Shown here: piece by piece, positions 8,936 through 18,003 of the stretch
Layout of the letters: every line of letters begins with the position of its first letter
How positions within the stretch are numbered: the stretch's first letter is position 1
From: Enterobacter oligotrophicus
GTDB lineage: Bacteria; Pseudomonadota; Gammaproteobacteria; Enterobacterales; Enterobacteriaceae
Length of the DNA stretch: 64,000 bases
Reading direction: 5' to 3'
NCBI RefSeq assembly: GCF_009176645.1
Contig: NZ_AP019007.1
Location: 1,178,001-1,242,000, forward strand
Position numbers and translations under genes: made by a program
The notes under the pieces: model-generated
Databases searched by the model: none
The model's input: only the letters and a program-made list of their open reading frames with translations
What the model was told of the DNA's origin: nothing

Positions 8936-10054
8936 TTATTTTTCGACCTGCTGCACGCTGATGCGCTGCGATTCATCCATCATCGTGGCTTTGGCACGAA
9001 TGCGGGCTTCAAGCTGGTCGATCATGTCACTATTATCCAGACGATCTTTACGAACACCATCTTCATAGAGACCACTTTTCTTGTTGCCGCCGGTAACGCC
9101 CAGCGTTGACACCAGCGCTTCACCCGGACCGTTCACCACACAACCGATAATAGAGACATCCATCGGGGTGATGATGTCTTCCAGACGCTGCTCGAGGGCA
9201 TTCACCGTGCCGATGACGTCGAACTCCTGACGTGAACAGGTTGGGCAGGCAATGAAGTTGATCCCACGGGCGCGGATACGCAGTGATTTCAGGATGTCGA
9301 AGCCGACTTTGATCTCTTCCACCGGATCGGCCGCCAGCGAGACGCGCAGGGTGTCACCGATCCCTTCGGAAAGCAGCAGCCCCAGACCAATTGCCGATTT
9401 CACAGAACCGCTACGCAGCCCCCCTGCTTCGGTGATCCCGAGGTGCAAAGGCTGATCGATCTGTTTTGCCAGCAGGCGATACGATTCCACTGCCAGGAAC
9501 ACATCGGACGCTTTGACGCTCACTTTGAACTGATCGAAGTTAAGACGATCCAGATGATCGACGTGACGCATGGCAGATTCGAGCAGCGCTTGTGGCGTTG
9601 GCTCGCCGTACTTTTCCTGAAGATCTTTTTCCAGAGAACCGGCGTTAACGCCGATGCGGATTGGAATGTTTTTGTCGCGCGCGCAATCCACAACCATACG
9701 AATGCGCTCTTCGTTACCGATATTACCTGGGTTAATACGCAGGCAATCTACGCCATACTCAGCAACTTTCAGCGCAATGCGGTAGTCGAAGTGGATATCT
9801 GCAACCAGCGGAACGCTGACCTGCTGCTTGATCAATTTGAACGCCTCAGCGGCATCCATGGTCGGCACGGAGACGCGAACAATGTCCGCGCCTACGCGTT
9901 CTAATGCTTTGATTTGGTTGACCGTCGCTTCCACGTCCGTGGTGCGCGTGTTGGTCATCGACTGGACGGCGATTGGCGCGCCGTCCCCGACTGGCACATT
10001 CCCAACGTAGATCCGTTTCGATTTTCTACGTTGAATCGGAGCCTGGTTATGCAT
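8936..10054 (-). CDS. ispG: 4-hydroxy-3-methylbut-2-enyl diphosphate synthase IspG (GcpE)
   Basis: A 372-residue protein nearly identical to E. coli IspG. The N-terminal TIM-barrel domain carries [17 protein letters not shown]; the C-terminal [4Fe-4S] domain has CPTCSRQEF (two Cys near 270) and [10 protein letters not shown] (third Cys near 305) with the cluster-ligating Glu two positions after GPG. It makes HMBPP from MEcPP in the non-mevalonate isoprenoid pathway, taking electrons from flavodoxin. GGGAG precedes the ATG. It follows rodZ by 26 bp. Confidence 0.98.
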   Translation of the reverse strand: MHNQAPIQRRKSKRIYVGNVPVGDGAPIAVQSMTNTRTTDVEATVNQIKALERVGADIVRVSVPTMDAAEAFKLIKQQVSVPLVADIHFDYRIALKVAEYGVDCLRINPGNIGNEERIRMVVDCARDKNIPIRIGVNAGSLEKDLQEKYGEPTPQALLESAMRHVDHLDRLNFDQFKVSVKASDVFLAVESYRLLAKQIDQPLHLGITEAGGLRSGSVKSAIGLGLLLSEGIGDTLRVSLAADPVEEIKVGFDILKSLRIRARGINFIACPTCSRQEFDVIGTVNALEQRLEDIITPMDVSIIGCVVNGPGEALVSTLGVTGGNKKSGLYEDGVRKDRLDNSDMIDQLEARIRAKATMMDESQRISVQQVEK

Positions 10055-10080
10055 GAAAAATCTCCCGCGTTGCCCGTCTG

Positions 10081-11079
10081 TTACTGTGCTGCTGATTGTT
10101 CGGCATTAACGGTAAGACGCGCAACCTGGTTAGTTCTGATAAAGCGGCTCAGGTCGACAGGTTTTCCTTGATACTGGATCTGTACCGCTGCCGGAGCGCC
10201 GATTTTAAGTTTATACGGGGCCTGGCCCGTTAGGTTTAACGTGCCATCTTTACGCTGCAGACCGCTGAACAGTTTTTTACCCGTAGCATCCGTCACTTCC
10301 AGCCAGCAATCGGCAGTAAAGTTCATCACCAACGCGTTGGGATCGGCTGCTGGCGTTGCAACACCCGCCTGGTCGGTTGGTAATGGTGCAGCAGCGTTGT
10401 CCGCAGGTGCGGTATCAACATTGGCCTGAGAAGGTGAAACCACCGCGTTCTGATCCTGCGCCTGCGTTGCCGGAGCAGTATTCGCTGTTGCGTCTGGCGT
10501 TGGTGCTGGTTCGGTCGCAGGCGCATCCGTTGCCGCTGTCTGTGGCTCGCTGGATGTCGTCGCCGCACCCTCTGTGTTCAGCGGCACGCTTTGCGCGTTG
10601 TCGTTACCGGATTGATTAAGCTCAGCTGAGGATTGATCGGCCATGGTCGTGATCTCTTCCTGCTGCGCTTTGTGGTTTTGCCACCACCATGCGCCCGTCA
10701 GGCCAACCACCACAAACAGCACCAGCCAGGTAAAGCTCATCAGCCAGCCATCACGTTTTTTACGACGTTTTCCCAGAGAGAAAGTCTGCATCGGCGCAAC
10801 TTTCGCTGCACGTACCGGTGCCTGCTTCTCCATCATCGGCAGTAATTCGTCTTCAGGGATATGAACCAGTTTTGCGTAAGAGCGGATGTAACCACGCAGG
10901 AATGTTGAAGCAAGATCGGCAGGAGCCTTATCTTCTTCAATATCGCGAACCGTGGAAACCTTCAGGCACAAGCGTTCGGCAACGGCTTGCTGGCTGAGTC
11001 CGAGTTGTTCACGGGCGTTGCGAAGACGAACGCCAGTGGAGAGTGCTTCATGTTGGTCGTGAGTGGCTTCAGTATTCAT
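10081..11079 (-). CDS. rodZ: Cytoskeletal membrane protein RodZ
   Basis: A 332-residue bitopic protein. An N-terminal helix-turn-helix domain (about residues 15-80, [19 protein letters not shown]) binds MreB in the cytoplasm. One transmembrane helix follows at about 112-131 ([21 protein letters not shown]), then a long low-complexity Ala/Pro/Thr periplasmic linker (about 140-240) and a C-terminal beta domain. RodZ sets rod shape and couples MreB to the elongation machinery. The low-complexity linker differs in composition from its neighbours, as is usual. The 293-bp stretch upstream to rlmN holds no gene I can support. Confidence 0.97.
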   Translation of the reverse strand: MNTEATHDQHEALSTGVRLRNAREQLGLSQQAVAERLCLKVSTVRDIEEDKAPADLASTFLRGYIRSYAKLVHIPEDELLPMMEKQAPVRAAKVAPMQTFSLGKRRKKRDGWLMSFTWLVLFVVVGLTGAWWWQNHKAQQEEITTMADQSSAELNQSGNDNAQSVPLNTEGAATTSSEPQTAATDAPATEPAPTPDATANTAPATQAQDQNAVVSPSQANVDTAPADNAAAPLPTDQAGVATPAADPNALVMNFTADCWLEVTDATGKKLFSGLQRKDGTLNLTGQAPYKLKIGAPAAVQIQYQGKPVDLSRFIRTNQVARLTVNAEQSAAQ

Positions 11080-11337
11080 TCGCTACAACTACTGGTACGT
11101 GAAAAAAATGGGTTCAGGTGCCGGTGAGTCACAATGCCACCCGCACCGCGAAACTTCAGGTAATTTAACCTTGAACAAACAGTATAAGACTGTCAGGCCG
11201 CAGATAACAGCACTGGCCTGCCCATGAAGCTAAACTGTTGTTACGTCGTTACATACTGCCCGAAAGTCGTATAAAACGCACCGTAATTATTAATCAATCA
11301 TCACGAATCTGACTGATTATTCAGTAAGATTATGCTT

Positions 11338-11360
11338 CACGGCGCAGATCATGCGCCGTG
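11338..11360 (-). terminator. Hairpin downstream of rlmN, possible terminator
   Basis: A perfect nine-base stem CACGGCGCA/TGCGCCGTG lies 13 bp after the rlmN stop. A clear T-tract is lacking, so it may be a weak or Rho-assisted terminator or an mRNA 3' end protector. Confidence 0.4.
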
Positions 11361-11372
11361 ATTGCATAATAA

Positions 11373-12539
11373 TCAAACAGCTTTGACCGCAATCGACTCA
11401 CCCTGCATGCGTTTACGCAGAGTACGTTTGGTGCGGTCGATAACATCACCCGCCAGTTGTCCGCACGCGGCATCGATGTCATCACCACGCGTTTTACGCA
11501 CGATGGTGGTGAAACCATACTCCATCAGCACTTTTGAGAAGCGATCGATACGGCTGTTCGAGCTACGACCATACGGTGCACCAGGGAACGGGTTCCATGG
11601 GATCAGGTTAATCTTGCACGGCGTATCTTTCAGCAGCTCAGCAAGCTGATGCGCATGCTCGGTGCCATCATTTACGTGGTCGAGCATCACGTACTCGATG
11701 GTCACGCGGCCCTGGTTCGCGTTGGATTTCTCCAGGTAGCGACGCACAGCTGCGAGGAAGGTTTCGATATTGTACTTTTTGTTGATCGGTACAATTTCGT
11801 CACGAATTTCGTCGTTAGGTGCATGCAGGGAGATCGCCAGCGCAACGTCAATCATGTCGCCCAGTTTATCCAGCGCAGGCACTACGCCCGAGGTGGAGAG
11901 CGTCACGCGACGTTTAGACAGACCAAAACCAAAGTCATCGAGCATGATTTCCATTGCCGGAACGACGTTAGTCAGGTTCAGCAGCGGTTCACCCATCCCC
12001 ATCATCACCACGTTGGTGATCGGGCGCGTTCCCGTGATCTTCGCCGCGCCAACAATTTTCGCAGCACGCCACACCTGGCCGATAATTTCGGACACGCGCA
12101 GGTTACGGTTAAAGCCCTGCTGAGCCGTGGAGCAGAATTTACACTCCAGCGCACAGCCGACCTGGGAAGAGACGCACAGCGTGGCGCGGTCGTCTTCCGG
12201 GATATACACGGTTTCAACGCGCTGATCGCCCACGGCAATCGCCCATTTGATGGTGCCATCGGATGAGCGCTGTTCTTCCACCACTTCCGGCGCACGGATT
12301 TCAGCCACTTCTTTGAGCTTATTGCGCAGCACTTTGTTGATGTCCGTCATGTCATCAAAGTTGTCGCTGCAATAATGGTACATCCATTTCATGACCTGAT
12401 CGGCACGAAACGGCTTCTCGCCCATCTCTTTAAAGAACTCGCGCATCTGCTGACGGTTCAGATCCAGCAGGTTGATTTTTCCATTTTTATTGGGAACCGC
12501 AGGAATGGCGACTTCGGAGGTATTCACTAATTCAGACAT
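11373..12539 (-). CDS. rlmN: 23S rRNA A2503 / tRNA A37 C2-methyltransferase RlmN
   Basis: A 388-residue radical SAM methyltransferase. The CxxxCxxC cluster motif reads CALECKFC near residues 125-132 and the catalytic C-terminal Cys lies in [13 protein letters not shown] near 355. RlmN methylates C2 of A2503 in 23S rRNA and A37 of several tRNAs, helping decoding accuracy. Sequence and length agree with E. coli RlmN apart from a few added residues at the C-terminus. It lies downstream of ndk on the same strand with a terminator between. Confidence 0.98.
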   Translation of the reverse strand: MSELVNTSEVAIPAVPNKNGKINLLDLNRQQMREFFKEMGEKPFRADQVMKWMYHYCSDNFDDMTDINKVLRNKLKEVAEIRAPEVVEEQRSSDGTIKWAIAVGDQRVETVYIPEDDRATLCVSSQVGCALECKFCSTAQQGFNRNLRVSEIIGQVWRAAKIVGAAKITGTRPITNVVMMGMGEPLLNLTNVVPAMEIMLDDFGFGLSKRRVTLSTSGVVPALDKLGDMIDVALAISLHAPNDEIRDEIVPINKKYNIETFLAAVRRYLEKSNANQGRVTIEYVMLDHVNDGTEHAHQLAELLKDTPCKINLIPWNPFPGAPYGRSSNSRIDRFSKVLMEYGFTTIVRKTRGDDIDAACGQLAGDVIDRTKRTLRKRMQGESIAVKAV

Positions 12540-12587
12540 AATATTTTCCGGCCTCGTTGTTACACGTTATGGCCCGTGGAGGGTTGA

Positions 12588-12626
12588 AAAGAAACACCCC
12601 GGAAAGCAGTCTGCTCGTCCGGGGCG
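12588..12626 (-). terminator. Rho-independent terminator after ndk
   Basis: The stem CCCCGGA/TCCGGGG, with an inner AGCAG/CTGCT extension, is followed on the minus strand by TGTTTCTTTT. It sits between ndk and rlmN. Confidence 0.75.
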
Positions 12627-12686
12627 TTGCATTGTACAAAGTCTGGCGCAGGGATGCCACGTTTGCACGCAGCATTTACGAAATTA

Positions 12687-13118
12687 TTAGCGGGTGCGTG
12701 GGCACACTTCGCCTTCGCCGAAGAAGTAGGCGATTTCACGTGCAGCAGATTCAACAGAGTCGGAACCGTGGGTGCCATTCTCGGTGAAGCTGTCAGCGTA
12801 GTCAGCGCGCAGAGTGCCCGCCAGTGCGTTAGCCGGGTTGGTTGCACCCAGCAGGTCACGGTGGCGCTGAACCGCGTTTTCGCCTTCCAGCACGGAAACC
12901 ACGATTGGGCCAGAAGTCATGAACTCGACCAGACCGTCAAAGAATGGACGACCTTCGTGCTCTGCGTAGAAACCGCGAGCCTGTTCAACGGTCAGGTGCA
13001 GCATTTTGGTGCCAACGATCTTAAACCCTGCTGATTCAAAGCGAGCGAAGATGCTGCCAATAACGTTTTTTGCCACCGCGTTTGGTTTAATGATGGAAAA
13101 AGTACGTTCAATAGCCAT
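12687..13118 (-). CDS. ndk: Nucleoside diphosphate kinase
   Basis: A 143-residue enzyme starting [17 protein letters not shown]; the upstream in-frame ATG at 13133 is not conserved. The phosphorylated His is in the [16 protein letters not shown] motif near residue 117. Ndk transfers the gamma phosphate of ATP to other NDPs by a ping-pong phosphohistidine mechanism, balancing the nucleotide pools. It is transcribed alone between the accessory dms-like block and rlmN. Confidence 0.98.
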   Translation of the reverse strand: MAIERTFSIIKPNAVAKNVIGSIFARFESAGFKIVGTKMLHLTVEQARGFYAEHEGRPFFDGLVEFMTSGPIVVSVLEGENAVQRHRDLLGATNPANALAGTLRADYADSFTENGTHGSDSVESAAREIAYFFGEGEVCPRTR

Positions 13119-13240
13119 GATAACCTCTGTCAAATGTTCTGTTGTTTTGCATACCTGAGTATGGTGTGGCGCGGATTATAATGAGCAATAGCGCCATTGC
13201 CTATGGTTCTACATAACATTTTTTTAAAATGAGACGAAGA

Positions 13241-14116
13241 TTAGCAACAGGCCAGATTTCTCATCCCGTGATGATGGTGCCGACACAGAGGGCACTGTTT
13301 TTCTTCGGGATGAAATGTCCAGAACTGACGATGACACGCCAGGCAGGTTGCCGAAAAGGCCTGACGGATGACTGTTTTGGCCGGTTCTTCTTTTTCAATG
13401 ATGTTTAACGCCTTATGCTGGCACACCGCCTCGCAGCCGCCGCAGCCAGTACAGCGCGCTGTCTCAACCACCAGCGCTGCCGCCTCAAACCGGATCGCGT
13501 TTTCCTGGCAGCTTCGCCAGCAGGCACCGCACAACACACATTTCCCTGGATCGACGACGATATCGGACTCACTCTCGCAGGAGAATGCCTTGCGCAGCTG
13601 GCGTTTGCCCGGCAGTACGGTACAGGACTTAACATCATCACGTGGAACATGAATAAGTGTTCGACGCGTAACATTGATCTCTTTCTTTGGGAGCAGCCTG
13701 AAAGACCAGCCCGGTTCACCGAGCCGACGCAAAGCCAGGTTAAGACCTGCTAGCGCCATCATCCAGGCCGTTGAGTGCTCCACGTCGATACTGATAAAGC
13801 GAACACGATGTTGAGCATGCCAGAGCAACAGTTCATTAACCGTGGGTGCCGGGCCGGTAAATGGCCCAACAAGCGTATCGCCACAAAGGAAACGCTTCGG
13901 TGGCGTGACACCTGAAATGGCTTCTGCAGGGCAGACAAAAAGGCAGTCTCCGCACTCAATACACCGGGAACCGTCAACGGATATTGTTCCCTCTACCAGA
14001 GAAAACACCTGCGCAGGGCACACGTCCGCGCAGGCATGGCAGGAGGCAGAGCGAAAACGGTGACGGACGCAATCGTGCGTTACGCCCATCACCGGGGCAA
14101 ATGTCATCGTGACCAT
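13241..14116 (-). CDS. Four-cluster polyferredoxin with C-terminal zinc-ribbon-like tail, in the dms-like operon
   Basis: A 291-residue cytoplasmic-type protein with no signal peptide. Two ferredoxin-type [4Fe-4S] pairs are visible: CHACADVCP with CIECGDCLFVCP (about residues 26-65), and CVLCGACWRSCQ with CTGCGGCEAVCQ (about 192-232). The C-terminus has CLACH and CPLCRHHHH, like a small zinc ribbon, and ends in CC. The start shares one base with the dmsC stop (TGATG). It probably passes electrons to, or helps mature, the reductase encoded upstream. I recall a similarly placed gene in Salmonella but cannot name a tested function. No DmsD/TorD chaperone gene accompanies it. Confidence 0.75.
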   Translation of the reverse strand: MVTMTFAPVMGVTHDCVRHRFRSASCHACADVCPAQVFSLVEGTISVDGSRCIECGDCLFVCPAEAISGVTPPKRFLCGDTLVGPFTGPAPTVNELLLWHAQHRVRFISIDVEHSTAWMMALAGLNLALRRLGEPGWSFRLLPKKEINVTRRTLIHVPRDDVKSCTVLPGKRQLRKAFSCESESDIVVDPGKCVLCGACWRSCQENAIRFEAAALVVETARCTGCGGCEAVCQHKALNIIEKEEPAKTVIRQAFSATCLACHRQFWTFHPEEKQCPLCRHHHHGMRNLACC

Positions 14117-14919
14117 CAGCCAATACTAAAGAAAACAAAGCGCAGCATCAGTTCGCCGACAATCAGCAACGCGCTTCCTGCCAGCATCGTGCCTCGCGCG
14201 TTCTTCAGTCCACCCGCAGCAAAGCAGAGCATACCCAGGACGGAAACACACCAGCTCAGCAAATGCATAATGCGCAGTTGCTCAAGCACCTGCAGCGGCG
14301 CGTGAGGGAAGGTCACCACAGTGTTATCCATTGCTGATATGTCCGCCAGCCAGACGGGCTGCATGACAAGGCGAGCAAGCACCACCAGTGTGACGATCGC
14401 TACCGCAACGCTTGCAGCACGTCGCGTTTTCGCCGCCAGAGCCACACAGGCCGAACCAATAATCCCCACGGAGCCAATAAACAGCACCAGCGTGTTGAGG
14501 TGCTGCCAGGTGACGACCGAAGTGTGAATGTAGATTTGTGCCATACAGAACACATCCACCAGCCCGACAACGCCCGCCACCACCAGAAGCAGTTTCCATC
14601 CTGGTTTTTTTGCGAACAGCAGAAGGGTCGCGAGGCCAAGCGCAGCCAGATAGAGACTGGCAAAGATGATTTCACGGCTTAGCCAGGAGCTGGCGACGTG
14701 ACGCAGCGCGTTCAGGGCATTGAGCGGGTAGCCCATGTGCAGCGCCGAGGCGAGAAGCCCCAGGCTGGCCAGCACAAAGGCTCCTGCGGCGGCAATCAGC
14801 AGGCTGCGGTGAGGTGTATCCGTTCCTGTCACTGCCTGACGACCAAACGCCAGCCAGAGCGTTACACCAACCGATCCCTGCAGGAACAGCGTGAAAATCA
14901 GCAGCGGTAACTCATGCAT
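14116..14919 (-). CDS. DmsC-family membrane anchor subunit of a DMSO-reductase-like enzyme
   Basis: A 267-residue integral membrane protein with about eight hydrophobic helices, beginning MHELPLLIFTLFLQGSVGV, like the HEWPLxIFT start of DmsC and YnfH. It anchors the reductase and oxidises menaquinol. The ATG at 14919 has GAGGGG 7 nt upstream and overlaps the dmsB-like stop by 8 bp; the earlier ATG at 14943 lies further inside the upstream gene. It is coupled to the polyferredoxin gene that follows. Confidence 0.85.
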   Translation of the reverse strand: MHELPLLIFTLFLQGSVGVTLWLAFGRQAVTGTDTPHRSLLIAAAGAFVLASLGLLASALHMGYPLNALNALRHVASSWLSREIIFASLYLAALGLATLLLFAKKPGWKLLLVVAGVVGLVDVFCMAQIYIHTSVVTWQHLNTLVLFIGSVGIIGSACVALAAKTRRAASVAVAIVTLVVLARLVMQPVWLADISAMDNTVVTFPHAPLQVLEQLRIMHLLSWCVSVLGMLCFAAGGLKNARGTMLAGSALLIVGELMLRFVFFSIG

Positions 14920-15541
14920 GACGTTTCCCCTCTTTCTCTGCACCCTGATGCGCTTTAATCACCAGGTTCGGCTTCGTTATCGATGAATCCGGCAACCCTT
15001 TCGCATCGCAGACCGTGCCGTATTTCGCCCGCAGTTCATCAATCGGACCAAATTTGATCGCTTCGAGTGGACAGGTTGCCACGCAGACAGGCTGCTCCCC
15101 TTTCGCCTGTAGATCGACACAGAGATCGCATTTCGACATCTGTCCCGTCTGCTCATTGAGCTGAGGCGCGCCGTAAGGGCATGACCACGCACAATAGCCG
15201 CAGCCGACGCACTTATCCGTATCGACACGCACGATGCCGTCGCCCGGACGCTTGTGCATCGCGGTGGTTGGGCAGTTTTTGGTGCAGATGGGGTCCGCAC
15301 AGTGGTTACAGGAAATAGAGAGCGTATAGGCAAAGACGTTATTGCTCACACCGCCCTGCCCGGTCGGGATGAAATTCCCGCCGTTGACTTCGTACACGCG
15401 ACGAAAACGACGCCCGACTTCCAGATTGTTTTTATCTTTGCATGCCACCTGACAGGCTTTGCAGCCCGAGCAGCGGGAAGAGTCGATAAAAAAGCCCAGT
15501 TGTTTGTCGCTCACTGGCGCGTAGTGTTTGAACTGACTCAT
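14912..15541 (-). CDS. DmsB-family iron-sulfur electron-transfer subunit
   Basis: A 209-residue protein with four [4Fe-4S] motifs: CSGCKACQVAC (near residue 24), CNHCADPICTKNC (near 78), CVGCGYCAWSC (near 111) and CDLCVDLQAKGEQPVCVATC (near 138). This is the DmsB/YnfG pattern that wires the membrane quinol site to the molybdenum subunit. It overlaps the catalytic-subunit stop by 4 bp (ATGA). It lacks a Tat signal and would be exported together with the catalytic subunit, as in DmsAB. Confidence 0.92.
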   Translation of the reverse strand: MSQFKHYAPVSDKQLGFFIDSSRCSGCKACQVACKDKNNLEVGRRFRRVYEVNGGNFIPTGQGGVSNNVFAYTLSISCNHCADPICTKNCPTTAMHKRPGDGIVRVDTDKCVGCGYCAWSCPYGAPQLNEQTGQMSKCDLCVDLQAKGEQPVCVATCPLEAIKFGPIDELRAKYGTVCDAKGLPDSSITKPNLVIKAHQGAEKEGKRHA

Positions 15542-17916
15542 GCTTTAGCCACCTCCACCAGCATGGTTTGATGTGAATTCCCTTTCGCAAGCGCGGTGAT
15601 GCGGGCCGAACTGAGCACGTTCGCACAGCCGCCCTTATCAACGCCCTGCTCATCCGGCTGCCACCAGGCTCCGGCCTGCATTGCCACCACGCCCGGAATG
15701 ATGCGTGGCGTAACCTCTGCCGGGATTTCGCAAATGCCGCGGGCATTATGAATACGCACGGTATCGCCCTGCGCAATGCCACGTTTTTGCGCGTCCTGTG
15801 GATTAATCCACAGCTTTTGCTGCTGCGCCTCTATCAACCACGGGTTGGCATACTGGGTGGAGTTGGCTCGGTTTTTCCCTTTCCAGGTAATCAGCTGCAG
15901 CGGGAAGGTTTTCGCCAGGTCATCTTCTGGCCCTTCATGGGCGGGAACGTAATGCGACAGCGCCGGAATTTCCGGGTGATGCATGTCATAGAGACGTTTC
16001 GAGAAAATCTCAATTTTCCCTGAGGGCGTCGGGAACGGATGATTTTGCGGATCGCGAATATTGTCTTCAAAGGCGATAAAAGGCGCACTTTTGAAGAGAT
16101 GCTGACGTGTTTTTTGCAGCGTCGCGAAGTCAGGCAGATTTTCGTCTGGCATCGCCAGCCGGGTCTGTTCCCAGATATGTTCAATCCACGCTTTTTCATC
16201 ACGACCCTGGCTGAACTCACGCTCAATACCCAGTTTAGCGGCAACTTCACGCAGCCAGTCATAATCTGAACGGCGCTCAAATTCAGGTTCGATCAGCTTC
16301 TCTGACAGAATCAGATAGCTTGCTGTTCCCCAGGTTTCACCAATATTCCAGCGTTCCATAAAGCTGGTTTCAGGCAACAAGAGGTCGGCGTATCTGGCAC
16401 TCGGCGTCATAAACAGATCGCTTGCAACGATAAACTGAATTTTCGACTCGTCTTCCAGTACGCGGGTCGCCCGGTGAAGATCGGGATTCTGGTTTGCAAG
16501 ATAGTTACCCGCCAGCGAGAAGAGGATACGGATATTGCTGTCCAGTTTTTCGGCATCCTTCAGGCCCACATCAGGCGTTACCTTTGAGGCGTCGTCAGCG
16601 GCCTGCACCCAGTTCATTACCGAAATTTTCGCTTTCACCGGGTTATCCGGCATTTCCGGGCCGGCAGCGAATTTTCGGTTTGCACAACCGCCATAGCCAG
16701 CCGCCCAGCCCCCTTTAACCCCGACGTTGCCGGTCAGCGTCGCCAGTAAGGTGGAGCCACGGGCGGTACGCTCACCGCAGTTGTGACGCTGCGGGCCCCA
16801 GCCCTGAATCAGCGCGGCAGGTTTCGTTGTGGCGTAATCACGCGCCAGTTGACGGATCGTCTGCGCTGGCACATGGGTGATTTTCTCTGCCCATTCTGGC
16901 GTTTTCGCCACACCATCTTTCGCGCCAGTCAGGTAAGCGACGAGAGATTCGTTCTCCGGAACGCCTTCCGGCATTGAGGCTTCGTCAAAACCGAGGGTAT
17001 AGCGCTGAATAAAGTCACGATCGTGCAGATTTTCCGTGACAATCACGTACATCATCGCATCCATCAGCGCATTGTCCGTGGTGGGGAGCAGCGGTATCCA
17101 CTGATCGGCAAGCGAGGAAACCGTATCAGAGTAACGTGGATCGACAACGATAAAGCGTGTGCCGTTTTGCTTCATCTTCTGGTAGAAGTAGTTGCTGTGG
17201 CCGAAAATGGTTTCCGTCGGGTTATGCCCCCAGAGAATAACCAGTTTGGTATCCAGCAACGTGTCCAGAGAACTGCCGCTGGCGGCAGTTCCGTAGGTAT
17301 AGGGTGTTGCAGCCGCCGTATTACCCATACTCACCGAGTGATAGCTTTCGAGATAGCCGCCCGTTAAGTTGAGCAGGCGACGAACCATTTTATCGCCGGA
17401 AAAAGTACCACCGGAAACCGCTGTTCCCACATGAACATAACGTGAGGATGCGCCATATTTTTGCGTAATAGTTTTTAATTGATTCGCAATAAGCGTGGTC
17501 GCTTCATCCCAGGAAATACGTTCGAATTTTCCTTCACCGCGTTTTCCCACGCGTTTCATCGGGTATTTCAGTCGATCGGGATGATATACGAATTTTCTGT
17601 ATGCACGTCCACGAATACAAGCGCGCATTACTGGCATTTGAGGATCAAGTTCATTATCCGGGCGCGTGGAGATTCGGGTCACCACACCCTCACTCACATG
17701 AGCACGAATATCACACTTGCCACCGCAGTCAAAGGTGCTGCACGTCTGCACCACTTTTTCTTCGGGGATAATATCTGCTGCAGGTGTAACCCTCGCCTGT
17801 GCTTTCCCGGCTGTCGCGATAAACGGAAGCGCAGCCAGCGCTGAACCCGCCTGTATAAAATTACGCCGCGAAATAGCCGGAACCAGGCTGTCTCCCTGGC
17901 TGTTTATTTTTTTCAT
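15538..17916 (-). CDS. DmsA-family molybdopterin catalytic subunit with Tat signal
   Basis: A 792-residue protein. The ATG at 17916 is preceded by AAGGAACGAG and gives MKKINSQGDS followed by a twin-arginine signal (SRRNFIQAG near residues 17-25, then a hydrophobic stretch and AQA). A [4Fe-4S] motif CSTFDCGGKC (about residues 60-69) with a further Cys in RACIRGRAYRKFVYHPDRLKYP, and the molybdopterin-binding folds, place it in the DMSO reductase family near DmsA/YnfE. It reduces an S- or N-oxide, or a related acceptor, during anaerobic respiration; the substrate is not evident. It is the first gene of a four-gene coupled operon behind an FNR box. Confidence 0.92.
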   Translation of the reverse strand: MKKINSQGDSLVPAISRRNFIQAGSALAALPFIATAGKAQARVTPAADIIPEEKVVQTCSTFDCGGKCDIRAHVSEGVVTRISTRPDNELDPQMPVMRACIRGRAYRKFVYHPDRLKYPMKRVGKRGEGKFERISWDEATTLIANQLKTITQKYGASSRYVHVGTAVSGGTFSGDKMVRRLLNLTGGYLESYHSVSMGNTAAATPYTYGTAASGSSLDTLLDTKLVILWGHNPTETIFGHSNYFYQKMKQNGTRFIVVDPRYSDTVSSLADQWIPLLPTTDNALMDAMMYVIVTENLHDRDFIQRYTLGFDEASMPEGVPENESLVAYLTGAKDGVAKTPEWAEKITHVPAQTIRQLARDYATTKPAALIQGWGPQRHNCGERTARGSTLLATLTGNVGVKGGWAAGYGGCANRKFAAGPEMPDNPVKAKISVMNWVQAADDASKVTPDVGLKDAEKLDSNIRILFSLAGNYLANQNPDLHRATRVLEDESKIQFIVASDLFMTPSARYADLLLPETSFMERWNIGETWGTASYLILSEKLIEPEFERRSDYDWLREVAAKLGIEREFSQGRDEKAWIEHIWEQTRLAMPDENLPDFATLQKTRQHLFKSAPFIAFEDNIRDPQNHPFPTPSGKIEIFSKRLYDMHHPEIPALSHYVPAHEGPEDDLAKTFPLQLITWKGKNRANSTQYANPWLIEAQQQKLWINPQDAQKRGIAQGDTVRIHNARGICEIPAEVTPRIIPGVVAMQAGAWWQPDEQGVDKGGCANVLSSARITALAKGNSHQTMLVEVAKA

Positions 17917-17968
17917 TGCTCGTTCCTTCAAATAAAAATGCATTCTCGTGTTTTTGCAGGAACGAACA

Positions 17969-17982
17969 TTGATAATTATCAA
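17969..17982 (-). promoter_or_regulatory. Perfect FNR box upstream of the dmsA-like gene
   Basis: TTGATAATTATCAA matches the FNR consensus TTGATnnnnATCAA at every fixed position. It lies 53-66 bp before the dmsA-like ATG. A GAGAAT at 17942-17947 is a possible -10; the resulting start near 17934 puts the box at about -41.5, the class II activator position. This predicts activation without oxygen. Confidence 0.85.
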
Positions 17983-18003
17983 GCTAATCCTTCAGGAGTA
18001 TCC

